Assembly (NCBI RefSeq): GCF_021441885.1
Contig: NZ_CP090439.1
Location: forward strand, 1,054,001-1,118,000
Direction of reading: 5' to 3'
Source: Vibrio maritimus
Lineage (GTDB): Bacteria; Pseudomonadota; Gammaproteobacteria; Enterobacterales; Vibrionaceae
DNA length: 64,000 nt
A program made the position numbers and the translations under genes. The first letter of the stretch is position 1, and the number at the start of each line of letters is the position of its first letter. Shown here one piece after another: positions 7,825 to 15,800 of the stretch. The notes below the pieces were generated by a model. It ran no database searches. It was not told the origin of the DNA and saw nothing but the letters and a program-made list of their open reading frames with translations.

Positions 7825-8658
7825 ATGGATGTAGAAGTAAAAGTGCCCGCTGATTTAGACACGCTGCGCGAGCTTATTGTGAAGCGCTACGATAGCTTGA
7901 GCAGTAGATTGCAGCAGGTAGCCGACTTTGTCATGGAACAGCCAATGCTGGTCGCCGTAGAAACCATGGCAACCATTGCCCAGCAAGCCAATGTACCGCT
8001 GTCGACACTGAGTCGATTCTCTAATGCAATGGGCTTTGATGGCTTTACGTCTATGCAGATACTGTTCAGAGATCAGTATCTGAATCGCCCAAGAGACTAC
8101 AAAGAACGTGTTCGTAAAGCACGTGAGATGGAGGACGTGCCGCATGATTCTCCGCAGGCTATCTTTCAAGACTTTGGTGACGCCAACATTGATGCGTTAG
8201 AGCAGTTACAGGTCATGGTCTCTCCACAGAAGCTAGAGCGCGCTGTGGCGATGCTTGAAGAAGCGGAAACCATCTACATTCAAGGGATGCGCCGAGCGTA
8301 CCCAGTGGCATTTTATCTCTGGTACGCACTGATGAAATCAGACAACAACGTGGTGCTGTTAGATGACCATGGCGGTATGTTGTCGCCTATGACACGTCGA
8401 ATGAATGAGAAAGACGTGCTATTTACGGTGACATTCAATCCTTACGCGCAAGAGACTAGTGATCTCATCGACGAAGCGTATCAGAAGAGCGTACCCATTA
8501 TCGCTATTACCGATAATCAAATGACGCCTCAAGGCAGTAAGATGGAAGTCTGTTTCGAGGTCCAAGAGGGTGAAGTGATGGGATTCCGCTCTTTGAGTAG
8601 CTCAATGTATCTTGCCCAAACTCTCGCGGTCAGCTTGATGTGCCGTGAAGTGAAATAA
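7825..8658 (+). CDS. RpiR-family transcriptional regulator, first inositol-locus copy
   Basis: The 277-residue protein has an N-terminal helix-turn-helix domain (ETMATIAQQANVPLSTLSRF, about residues 49-68) and a C-terminal SIS sugar-phosphate sensing domain (about 135-265). RpiR proteins of this type commonly control inositol genes and respond to phosphorylated intermediates. It follows iolJ by 77 bp in the same direction, with AGGAGAG at 7808-7814. The recognition region closely resembles that of the second copy at 13594 (PLSTLSRFSNAMGF against PPSTLIRFASAFGF), consistent with near-identical operator arms across the locus. Confidence 0.9.
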   Translation: MDVEVKVPADLDTLRELIVKRYDSLSSRLQQVADFVMEQPMLVAVETMATIAQQANVPLSTLSRFSNAMGFDGFTSMQILFRDQYLNRPRDYKERVRKAREMEDVPHDSPQAIFQDFGDANIDALEQLQVMVSPQKLERAVAMLEEAETIYIQGMRRAYPVAFYLWYALMKSDNNVVLLDDHGGMLSPMTRRMNEKDVLFTVTFNPYAQETSDLIDEAYQKSVPIIAITDNQMTPQGSKMEVCFEVQEGEVMGFRSLSSSMYLAQTLAVSLMCREVK

Positions 8659-8692
8659 TCACCATTAATGACCACCAACCCAATTAAAGAGT

Positions 8693-8735
8693 AAGCCTTG
8701 TAAAGCTGAAGCAGCAAGGCTTGGTCTCTTGCTGC
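8693..8735 (+). promoter_or_regulatory. Mutually exclusive hairpins ahead of the IolI-like gene
   Basis: AAGCCTTG (8693-8700) can pair with CAAGGCTT (8715-8722), while the overlapping GCAGCAAG (8711-8718) can pair with CTTGCTGC (8728-8735). Both stems are 8 bp and perfect but cannot form together. The second ends 9 bp before the ribosome site AAGGAG at 8744-8749. Function is unproven. Confidence 0.45.
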
Positions 8736-8756
8736 CTAAATTCAAGGAGATTCTCC

Positions 8757-9581
8757 ATGCGTTTTGCTTTACACGGAATGTGCTCACTGCACAGCAATGT
8801 CATGTCGGACATTCGTCTCGCTCATGATACTGGCTATCAAGGTCTTGAAATTCATACCGAAAAGTTGTGGCGCTACATCAAAGCTGGCTTATCTGCTGAG
8901 CAGTTTAAACAGCGCCTTGACCACTTTAATATTGAACCGACGGCGATTGACATCATTGGTGCTATCGAAGTGACTGACAAAGCCTCGAAAGCGCAGCTAT
9001 TCAAAGATACTGAGATCCTGTGTCAGTTTGCTCAAAAGATCGGTGCGCCGACGATACAGCTTAATGCCTTTGAAGCCTTAAATGGGTTGACGCTAGATCA
9101 GAACATCGAACTCACCGCACAGAACATTCGTTCTATTGCCGATATTGGTAGAGACTACGGTGTTCGCTTTCAGTACGAGGGTGCGGCATGGACACCGATC
9201 GCAACGCTAGATGACTACTATCGCTTGTTGGATGCAGTAGGGCGTGACAACTTCGGCTTCGTTCTTGATACCTGGCATTTTTGGGCAAGTCGCGGAGCAA
9301 GTCTCGAGAAAATAGCCAGTATCGACCCTGCGCTCATCTATAACGTCCATATCTCTGATGGCGCGCGTCCAGAAGAGGGCGCACCGTGGCCGGACGAGAG
9401 AGAGTTACGAGGCCACTTTATTGGACAAGGTGATATTCCGCTTAAAGAATGGGTCGATGCCATTCAATCAACCGGCTATCAAGGATTCTACTCAGGTGAA
9501 TACCTCAATGACCAAATGTGGGAGCAGGATTATTACGATGTAGCGACCAAAATGCTTAAGGGCATGAAAGCACTGTTTTAA
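8757..9581 (+). CDS. IolI/IolH-like sugar isomerase (TIM barrel)
   Basis: The 274-residue protein belongs to the xylose-isomerase-like TIM-barrel family. It has FALHGMCSLHSN at the start, QLNAFEAL near residue 104, FQYEGAAW in the middle, LDTWHFW and YNVHISD further on, and SGEYLN near the end, which supply the metal-binding Glu, Asp and His residues. IolI interconverts scyllo-inosose and 1-keto-chiro-inositol, which would allow use of D-chiro-inositol. The start at 8757 has AAGGAG 7 bp upstream. It follows the RpiR gene and ends before a terminator-like hairpin at 9618. Exact substrate is inferred; a hydroxypyruvate-isomerase-like or epimerase role is possible. Confidence 0.72.
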   Translation: MRFALHGMCSLHSNVMSDIRLAHDTGYQGLEIHTEKLWRYIKAGLSAEQFKQRLDHFNIEPTAIDIIGAIEVTDKASKAQLFKDTEILCQFAQKIGAPTIQLNAFEALNGLTLDQNIELTAQNIRSIADIGRDYGVRFQYEGAAWTPIATLDDYYRLLDAVGRDNFGFVLDTWHFWASRGASLEKIASIDPALIYNVHISDGARPEEGAPWPDERELRGHFIGQGDIPLKEWVDAIQSTGYQGFYSGEYLNDQMWEQDYYDVATKMLKGMKALF

Positions 9582-9617
9582 CCTTTCATTGATTTGAACA
9601 ACCGTTTACTCGTGGTG

Positions 9618-9662
9618 AAGTCCACTTAGCAGAGAAAAATCTCAGCATTAAGTGGACTTTGT
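9618..9662 (+). terminator. Terminator-like hairpin after the IolI-like gene
   Basis: AAGTCCACTTA (9618-9628) and TAAGTGGACTT (9649-9659) are an 11-bp perfect inverted repeat, with an inner GAGA/TCTC pair in the loop. A short T-rich tail follows. It separates the first iol operon from iolB/iolG. Confidence 0.65.
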
Positions 9663-9673
9663 TGTGCATGTCA

Positions 9674-9689
9674 CGAAATAAATATTTCA
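9674..9689. promoter_or_regulatory. Probable RpiR operator, upstream member of a tandem pair
   Basis: CGAAATAAATATTTCA differs from the TGAAA-N6-TTTCA consensus in one arm base. It ends 4 bp before a TATAAT box at 9694-9699, so a bound protein would cover the promoter spacer. Confidence 0.55.
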
Positions 9690-9693
9690 TAAG

Positions 9694-9699
9694 TATAAT
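9694..9699 (+). promoter_or_regulatory. -10 box of the iolB/iolG promoter
   Basis: A perfect TATAAT lies between two operator-like palindromes, 52 bp before the iolB start. No convincing -35 box is visible, which may mean an activator or low basal activity. Confidence 0.5.
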
Positions 9700-9701
9700 A
9701 T

Positions 9702-9717
9702 TGAATTAAACATTTCA
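9702..9717. promoter_or_regulatory. Probable RpiR operator, downstream member of a tandem pair
   Basis: TGAATTAAACATTTCA has arms one base off a perfect palindrome and the centre TAAACA. The same type of centre occurs at 14489 (read on the reverse strand) and 18855. It lies 2 bp after the TATAAT box and 28 bp, centre to centre, from the upstream site. Confidence 0.65.
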
Positions 9718-9750
9718 TTGAATAACGCTGCCACCAACGGAGAATCCCCT

Positions 9751-10581
9751 ATGTCTCACCTACTGTCGAAGTATTCTCAATCACAATCCGATTCTCGAGT
9801 TCAATCGATTACTCCTGAGAGCGCTAACTGGGGATATGTTGGATTCTCTGTCCACGAGATTGCATCTGGTGAATCCTTGGTTCTCGAAAGCTCTGCGACT
9901 GAAAAATGCTTAGTTCTGGTGTCGGGTAAGGCGACGGTGACAGTAGGCAATCAGGTCTTTAGTCATATCGGTGAGCGTATGTCACCATTTGAGAAAGACA
10001 CCGACCAGCAGCGTATCAAGCCGCATTCGGTTTATGTCGCGCCACAGCAGCGCATTCAAGTGGTCGCTGAAACCGATTTAGAACTTGCCGTGTGTGAGGC
10101 GCCGAGCAAGGGTAATTTAGAGACCCGTTATATCACGCCGCAAGAGGTTGACGCAGAGCACAGAGGCAAAGGGCACAATCAAAGGTATGTGCACAATATT
10201 CTCCCTGATGACAAACCCGCAGACAGCTTGCTGGTGGTCGAGGTCTTTACCGACGAAGGCTGCACCAGTTCTTACCCAAGCCATAAGCATGACCAAGATA
10301 TTGATGGCAAGGAAACCTATCTAGAAGAGACCTACTACCATCGCTTAAACCCATCTCAGGGCTTTTGTATGCAGCGTGTATACACAGATAATCGCGAGCT
10401 CGATGAATGTATGGCGGTTTACGATAAGGATGTGGTTATGGTGCCAAAAGGCTATCACCCAGTCGCCACGATTGCGGGATATGACAGCTACTACTTGAAC
10501 GTAATGGCAGGCCCCAAACGTAAATGGCAATTTAGTTGGGAACGCGACCACGCATGGATCAATTCTAAGGATTACAAGTAA
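9751..10581 (+). CDS. iolB: IolB, 5-deoxy-glucuronate isomerase (canonical copy)
   Basis: The 276-residue bicupin isomerase carries the full family pattern: YPSHKHDQD with metal ligands, ETYLEETYYHRLNP, CMQRVYTD, LDECMAVYD, VPKGYHPV and YYLNVMAGPKRKW. These match classical IolB much better than the copy at 6040. The ATG at 9751 follows GGAG at 9739-9742; an in-frame TTG at 9718 would extend it but overlaps the operator region. It begins its own transcription unit with iolG, controlled by two operators flanking the -10 box. Confidence 0.92.
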   Translation: MSHLLSKYSQSQSDSRVQSITPESANWGYVGFSVHEIASGESLVLESSATEKCLVLVSGKATVTVGNQVFSHIGERMSPFEKDTDQQRIKPHSVYVAPQQRIQVVAETDLELAVCEAPSKGNLETRYITPQEVDAEHRGKGHNQRYVHNILPDDKPADSLLVVEVFTDEGCTSSYPSHKHDQDIDGKETYLEETYYHRLNPSQGFCMQRVYTDNRELDECMAVYDKDVVMVPKGYHPVATIAGYDSYYLNVMAGPKRKWQFSWERDHAWINSKDYK

Positions 10582-10694
10582 TCGTAATGAGTGTTGTATG
10601 GCTACCAACGGAGGCGATGCCGCTCATGAACCATTTATTCTGGTCTGACTCAGTGTCGAGTGAGGCCAATGACAAGCAAAGGAAGGAGTGCAGA

Positions 10695-11678
10695 ATGTAT
10701 AATATCGCGCTGTTTGGAGCAGGGCGCATTGGGCAAGTTCATGCGGTAAACATTGCCAATCACCCCAAAACTAACCTGTATTCAGTCATCGACCCTTATG
10801 ATGTGAATGCCAACATGTTGTGTGACCAATATGATGCTAAGCGTCAATCGATTGAAGAAGCGATGGCGGACAGTAATGTGGATGCCGTGTGTATTTGCTC
10901 GGCTACTGATACCCATGCTGACTTGATTGAACTTGGTGCGAAAGCGGGAAAAACGATCTTTTGCGAGAAACCGATTGATCTCGATTCAAGCAGGGTGCGC
11001 GATTGCTTAGGTGTCGTCGAGCAATATAAGGTTCCTCTGCTTGTCGGTTTTAATCGTCGCTTCGATCCACACTTTGCGAACTTAAAGCAACGCGTAGTTG
11101 ATGGTGAAGTAGGTGAGCCAGCAACGCTCACCATTACCTCACGCGATCCTGAGCCACCGCCAGCCGAGTACAGCAAGGTGTCTGGCGGTATGTTCCGTGA
11201 CATGAGCATTCACGATCTTGATATGGCGAGATTCATCTTAGGTGAAGACCCTGTCTCAATCACTGCTCACGGCAGTTGTAAAATTGATCCTGAGATCGGC
11301 AAAGCGGGCGACATCGATACTGGTGTGATTGTTCTGAACTTCGCCTCGGGTGCGATTGCGACCATTCTAAATAGTCGCAAGTCTGGATATGGGTATGATC
11401 AACGCATTGAACTGCATGGCGAAAAGGGGATGCTACAAGTAGCCAACGTTCGTGAGAACCTAGTGACGAACACTTCTGATAGCGGTGCCCAAGATGCGAA
11501 ACCACTACACTTCTTCTTAGAGCGATACAAAGAGGCGTATATTGCCGAGTGGCAGCACTTTGTTGACGTTCTCAATGGCGCAGAGCCAAACTGCTCTGGC
11601 ACCGATGGTGAGTTCGCGTTGCGCCTTGCTGATGCGGCGATAGTGTCTATGAATGAAAAGCGGACCGTGCTGCTTTAG
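10695..11678 (+). CDS. iolG: IolG, inositol 2-dehydrogenase
   Basis: The 327-residue NAD-dependent Gfo/Idh/MocA enzyme oxidises myo-inositol to 2-keto-myo-inositol, the first step. Motifs: GAGRIGQVHA (nucleotide binding, residues 8-17), CEKPIDL with the catalytic-type lysine (around 90-96), GFNRRFDP, and DMSIHDLDMARF with the conserved Asp/His pair (around residue 170). Length and motif set are typical of IolG. The start at 10695 has AAGGAG at 10683-10688; the open frame upstream to 10587 lacks a ribosome site. It is transcribed with the canonical iolB, 113 bp downstream. Confidence 0.92.
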   Translation: MYNIALFGAGRIGQVHAVNIANHPKTNLYSVIDPYDVNANMLCDQYDAKRQSIEEAMADSNVDAVCICSATDTHADLIELGAKAGKTIFCEKPIDLDSSRVRDCLGVVEQYKVPLLVGFNRRFDPHFANLKQRVVDGEVGEPATLTITSRDPEPPPAEYSKVSGGMFRDMSIHDLDMARFILGEDPVSITAHGSCKIDPEIGKAGDIDTGVIVLNFASGAIATILNSRKSGYGYDQRIELHGEKGMLQVANVRENLVTNTSDSGAQDAKPLHFFLERYKEAYIAEWQHFVDVLNGAEPNCSGTDGEFALRLADAAIVSMNEKRTVLL

Positions 11679-11762
11679 ATCTAATCTGAAAAGGCAGCAT
11701 CCTATTTAGATGAACTGATAAGTTATGGGGTATCTGATTTGATCAGGTACCTCACTTACCAA

Positions 11763-12452
11763 TCAGCGGCGGAGAATAGCGATCCATCGGCCAAGGTTTA
11801 GCAAGCTCGTCAGCGAGGCTGCGACATAGGTCAATGCTGCCGCTTTAAGAATTTTTTCTGCATGTTTCAGATCACCATCGTGCAGGTAGTTGCCTTTCTG
11901 TAGGATAGGTAAAGCCTTACCATAACTGGCATCGAACTCAACCGGAAGAGTCAACAGGTGCACCAAGGTACTTAATGCCATTGAAACAACACCTATCATA
12001 ATCGTTATCGCACCTGCTTGCGGCACGCGAGTCAGCATAAGGACAACAGGCGCTGCAATGAGCATCAATCCAGCAATGCGCTCGCCAATTATGGCTGTTT
12101 TTACAAGCTTTTGCCGAGCCAGGAACAAGGTCTCTCTACGCGAATCTTGAATGGCATGCCCTACTTCATGGGCGGCGACTGTCACTGCCGTTAGTGAGTG
12201 CCCTGAGTAGTTGTTCGGCGTAAGACGGACAGCCTTGGCTGCGGGATCATAGTGATCACCTTGAGTGGTCTCCTCTACGTCAACGTTATCTAAGCCGAAG
12301 CTATCCAACAGGTGACGAGCTAGCTCAGCACCGCTTCCCTGCTCGCGGTAGCGGTCAGCCGGTTGACTGTATTTTTCCATCACGTGCTTGACCCATAGGC
12401 CAGGACCAAAGACGACTGTCGCAATTAAGAGTAATAGGATTATCCAGAGCAT
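11763..12452 (-). CDS. Membrane-anchored zinc metallopeptidase (YugP-like)
   Basis: The 229-residue protein has an N-terminal membrane helix (residues 1-20), a zinc-protease motif HEVGH at 95-99 followed by the third-ligand region, and two or three more hydrophobic segments (about 127-145 and 149-170, with a weaker one near the C-terminus). This is the neutral zinc metallopeptidase type 2 family, whose physiological substrates are mostly unknown. It faces the iol genes convergently and shows no operator linking it to them. It appears to be an unrelated gene lying within the inositol region. Confidence 0.85.
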   Translation of the reverse strand: MLWIILLLLIATVVFGPGLWVKHVMEKYSQPADRYREQGSGAELARHLLDSFGLDNVDVEETTQGDHYDPAAKAVRLTPNNYSGHSLTAVTVAAHEVGHAIQDSRRETLFLARQKLVKTAIIGERIAGLMLIAAPVVLMLTRVPQAGAITIMIGVVSMALSTLVHLLTLPVEFDASYGKALPILQKGNYLHDGDLKHAEKILKAAALTYVAASLTSLLNLGRWIAILRR

Positions 12453-12586
12453 TAATTCAGTTTGTTATCAGCAATTATGTGGCTACTGGTTATTATACGC
12501 ATAAAATGACCGGCAGATACTCGCTATCACGCCAAGTCAGAGTCTCTCTTGGTTCAATCTTCTTAGCTTACTCTGAGCTTCTCGGC

Positions 12587-12958
12587 TTATTGTGAGGTGG
12601 TGGCATACATGGTCAATACATCGAGTGGAACAATTTCAAGGGAGCTCTCTTCGCAGCTCGCTAGCACGACGAGTGGGGCCACTCCCGCTTGCCAAGCTTC
12701 TTTCCAGCGCAGTGCACAAAGACACCAACGATCTCCTGGCTTTAACCCTGGGAAGTCAAACTCTGGCCTAGGAGTAGAAAGATCATTACCACGGGCTTTG
12801 GTGAAGACGAGGAAGTCCTCTGTCATGACGGCGCAGATCGTGTGTTGACCCATGTCGCTACCAACTGTGCGACAGTAGCCATCTCTAAAATATCCAGTAT
12901 TAGGTGTGCAGCCGCAAAGCTCTAACGGCTCGCCAAGTACGTTATTCGCGCTGTTCAT
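12587..12958 (-). CDS. DUF2237 family protein
   Basis: The 123-residue protein shows the DUF2237 pattern: LGEPLELCGCTPNTGYFRDG near the start, CRTVGSDMGQHTICAVMTEDFL, and PGLKPGDRWCLCALRW. Cysteines at several conserved positions suggest metal binding or redox chemistry, but no function is established. I start at 12958 because AGGAG precedes that ATG with 5-bp spacing; an upstream ATG at 12973 lacks one. It is monocistronic by appearance. Confidence 0.8.
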   Translation of the reverse strand: MNSANNVLGEPLELCGCTPNTGYFRDGYCRTVGSDMGQHTICAVMTEDFLVFTKARGNDLSTPRPEFDFPGLKPGDRWCLCALRWKEAWQAGVAPLVVLASCEESSLEIVPLDVLTMYATTSQ

Positions 12959-13156
12959 TATCACTCCTAGCATGAGGTTCCTCGGATACCAGTGTAGTCG
13001 AGAAGTCGGAATTATTGTGAAGTTATGTCCGATGGCCTAGGGTCACTAAACATCTCCATCAGTTAACGTGATGGTATGTGTTTTGTTTTGGGCTTAAAAA
13101 TCGTCGAAACTGCAAACACGTAAACGAGATTGTCACATTAACCGGAGGAAACTCGA

Positions 13157-13468
13157 ATGTATAAATTTATTGGCGCAGCGCTATTCGCACTATTACTGAC
13201 AGGCTGTGCAAATATGCCGACGGGCAATAACGTAGCGGTAGCCAAGCTTGAAGATGTCCAATCGGCGCAATGTGAGCAACTTGGTCCAGTGATCATTCGC
13301 GTGCACCGTCGAGCTGACCATGAATCCGTGCTGAGAATTATGACAGAGGACAAATATCCCAACGCCAATACCGTCGCAATCACCAGACTAGAGCCGAGTA
13401 GCCGTGGAATTGGCGGTAAAAAAGCAATGCGATCTATTAGGGCAGCCGCATTCCAGTGCGAAGCGTAA
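13157..13468 (+). CDS. Small predicted lipoprotein of unknown function
   Basis: The 103-residue protein has a signal peptide with lipobox LLTGC (cysteine at about residue 17), so it should be anchored in the envelope. The mature part contains VIIRVHRRADHESVLRIM and a basic, glycine-rich patch (SSRGIGGKKAMRS) near the end. GGAGG lies upstream of the ATG. I do not recognise the family. Confidence 0.75.
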   Translation: MYKFIGAALFALLLTGCANMPTGNNVAVAKLEDVQSAQCEQLGPVIIRVHRRADHESVLRIMTEDKYPNANTVAITRLEPSSRGIGGKKAMRSIRAAAFQCEA

Positions 13469-13593
13469 ACCCAGTGCCCAAGGAATTAGGGCTCCTTTTT
13501 GGTATTAGGGGGAACAGGTCTGCTTGTTCTACCGAATCCAGCTTTCCTTTGAGCAACTCAACACTTCTACTGAACTCATAAGCTATCTGTGGT

Positions 13594-14457
13594 TCACTCG
13601 CCATCTTCGCTGTGAATTGCCATGGCGACGGCGATACTCTGAACCAAACAAAGCGAGGCGGATTGTGAGCGAAATGCGTCAACCTTTGCTTCCTTGATAA
13701 CAAAACTGACGTCGCTGAACGCCGCAAGTGGGCTTACCTGGCTGTCAGTGATCACGATCTGCTTGGCACCGGCTTTAGAGGCAATTTCACTCAGCGCTAT
13801 CGTTTCATTGGCATATGGACTAAAACTGATGGCGACAACAGCATCTTTCGCGCTGATCATACTAAGCTGCTCTTCGTACATCCCACCTAAGCCATCAATC
13901 AAAAATGCGCGTTTGTTTAAGTGGCGCAGCGCATAGGTAAAGTAAGAAGCGACACTGAATGAGCGGCGCAAACCAATAAGGTAGATGTTCTCGCAGTTTT
14001 GCAGAATATCGATAGCACGATTGAGATCGTCCTCAGAGGTCTGATTCGCTAGAAAATTCATTGCTTGTGAATTGGCGTTGGCAAACTCTTGCAATATCTG
14101 TTTAGGGCTTTCAGGAGCTAACGGTTCCGTCTGCAGCTGCTTGTGGATTCTGGCGCGATCAGTGTAGCTTGAGGTTTCTTCCACTATCTTGTTGCGAAAT
14201 AGCTGTTTCATCTCATTGAAACCACTAAAACCAAAAGCACTGGCAAAACGGATTAAGGTAGAAGGTGGCACTTCCGCTTTTTGAGCAATGACAGCTACCG
14301 TTTCCAAGGCAATATCATTTGGGTTATCAAGTACATACTTGGCTACTTGCTGAAGTCGTTTACTCAGCTCGCTATATTGCTCTCGAATTTGCTCTTGAAG
14401 TTCACTCAATGTAGTTGCCACAGGCATAGATAGCTCCAAACTCACTTTTGTTTGCAT
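13594..14457 (-). CDS. RpiR-family transcriptional regulator, second inositol-locus copy
   Basis: The 287-residue protein has an HTH domain (ETVAVIAQKAEVPPSTLIRF, about 54-73) and a SIS domain in the C-terminal half. It is a paralogue of the regulator at 7825. A perfect TGAAA-N6-TTTCA palindrome at 14489-14504 lies 32 bp upstream of its start, which suggests autoregulation. The sugar ABC transporter genes lie upstream on the same strand, separated by a terminator at 14581-14609, so the regulator probably has its own promoter. Confidence 0.9.
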   Translation of the reverse strand: MQTKVSLELSMPVATTLSELQEQIREQYSELSKRLQQVAKYVLDNPNDIALETVAVIAQKAEVPPSTLIRFASAFGFSGFNEMKQLFRNKIVEETSSYTDRARIHKQLQTEPLAPESPKQILQEFANANSQAMNFLANQTSEDDLNRAIDILQNCENIYLIGLRRSFSVASYFTYALRHLNKRAFLIDGLGGMYEEQLSMISAKDAVVAISFSPYANETIALSEIASKAGAKQIVITDSQVSPLAAFSDVSFVIKEAKVDAFRSQSASLCLVQSIAVAMAIHSEDGE

Positions 14458-14488
14458 TTCAATAAAATACCTTAATTAGCTGATCATT

Positions 14489-14504
14489 TGAAATGTTTGT
14501 TTCA
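14489..14504. promoter_or_regulatory. Probable RpiR operator upstream of the second rpiR gene
   Basis: TGAAATGTTTGTTTCA has perfect 5-bp arms. Read on the reverse strand its centre is CAAACA, matching the TAAACA and TAAACG centres at 9702 and 18855. Confidence 0.68.
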
Positions 14505-14580
14505 TGGAATATGTATTGTGGGACGGGGAGGGTGTCTTGCTCTCGCTGCCAGTATCGAGCTTCAAGAAAACCGTAGAGCC

Positions 14581-14609
14581 AAAAGAAAAAAGCGCCTCGG
14601 ACAAGGCGC
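14581..14609 (-). terminator. Rho-independent terminator after the sugar ABC operon
   Basis: On the reverse strand GCGCCT (14609-14604) pairs with AGGCGC (14597-14592) and is followed by a T-rich run (14591-14581). Confidence 0.8.
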
Positions 14610-14694
14610 GTTGAGCTAAACCGAGAGTGGTGCTTCCAAGGTTAGAGCACCACTTCGTACCCTACTCAAAGTTAGTATCTTGATGTGGGAGTGG

Positions 14695-15714
14695 TTACTT
14701 ACTCTTCTTGTGACGTTTCATATCAAACATTACCGCAAAGATGATAACTAAGCCTTTAACCACCTGCTGCCAATACGCTGAGACGTTGAGAAGGTCGAGA
14801 CCGTTTTGTAGGACACCCATGATCATGGTGCCTATGATGGTGCCTTGGATAGTACCAATACCGCCAGCGTGCGAAACACCACCTACGGTCGCTGCTGCGA
14901 TAGCATCGAGCTCATACATGATACCGAGACCTGGCTGACCTGAGTTGATTCGAGCTGCCAAGATAAGTGCTGAAATACCTGCGAGAAGACCTGCGTAGGT
15001 ATAAACCAATATCTTATAGCGCTTTACATTGATACCCGATACATACGCCGCGGTTTCGTTACCGCCAATTGCATACGCATACTTTCCGAAACGGGTATAG
15101 TTCAACAGTACGTATGAGACAAAAGCCATAAAGGCAAAGATGATGACGGGGACGGGTATCCCTACGATGCTACCTTGACCAATCCATTGATACGAGTCGA
15201 TCAGGCTACTCACGGGGCGACCATCTGAATAGAGCAGTGCTGCTCCGCGTGCGACGATCATCATGCCAAGTGTTGCGATAAAAGGAGGGATCCCCGTGTA
15301 AGCGATAAGCGCACCATTAATGTAACCACATAATGCACCCACAGCTAAAGCGGCAATGATCGGTACTATGATCGGCAATTCAGGCATGTTTGGGTACATA
15401 CGCATCGACCAATCAATGGTCTGCGCCATACTTGCTGAAACGACTGCTGCGACCGCAAGCACGGAGCCGGATGACAAGTCGATGCCTCGAGTAATAATGA
15501 TGATGGTGACACCAAGAGCAAGTAGACCAATACTGGCCATCTGCGTCATGACATTGAGCAAGTTAGCGACCGACAAAAAAACGGGCGAGAGGATAGACAT
15601 GACGACGCACATGACAACAAACACCACGTAAATCGCATACTTGGATATCATTCTCTTGAAATTGGTTTGGGTTTGACCTTCTGGGGAGGTCGATTTAATC
15701 AGTTTCGCAATCAT
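14695..15714 (-). CDS. Ribose/inositol-type ABC transporter permease
   Basis: The 339-residue integral membrane protein resembles RbsC-type permeases, with roughly eight to ten hydrophobic segments and the family stretches ITRGIDLSSGSVLAVAAVV, GALIAYTGIPPFIATLGMM and ARINSGQPGLGIMYELDAIA. It forms the membrane channel for the ATPase at 15801 and the binding protein at 17358. The position between the two rpiR-linked inositol blocks suggests inositol import, giving the cell a high-affinity system beside the iolT-type symporter. Confidence 0.87.
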   Translation of the reverse strand: MIAKLIKSTSPEGQTQTNFKRMISKYAIYVVFVVMCVVMSILSPVFLSVANLLNVMTQMASIGLLALGVTIIIITRGIDLSSGSVLAVAAVVSASMAQTIDWSMRMYPNMPELPIIVPIIAALAVGALCGYINGALIAYTGIPPFIATLGMMIVARGAALLYSDGRPVSSLIDSYQWIGQGSIVGIPVPVIIFAFMAFVSYVLLNYTRFGKYAYAIGGNETAAYVSGINVKRYKILVYTYAGLLAGISALILAARINSGQPGLGIMYELDAIAAATVGGVSHAGGIGTIQGTIIGTMIMGVLQNGLDLLNVSAYWQQVVKGLVIIFAVMFDMKRHKKSK

Positions 15715-15800
15715 AACTGCATTCCTTGAGTTACTACTCTCTCCTCAAGTCGCTCTGCTGAGGACTCGTGGTGATTGAATTTAGGGGGTGGTTCAATTAA

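Noticed and set aside
15356..15631. Plus-strand open frame inside the sugar permease gene
   Set aside because: It is antisense to a clear permease gene, with methionine- and threonine-rich composition that comes from the complement of membrane-helix codons.
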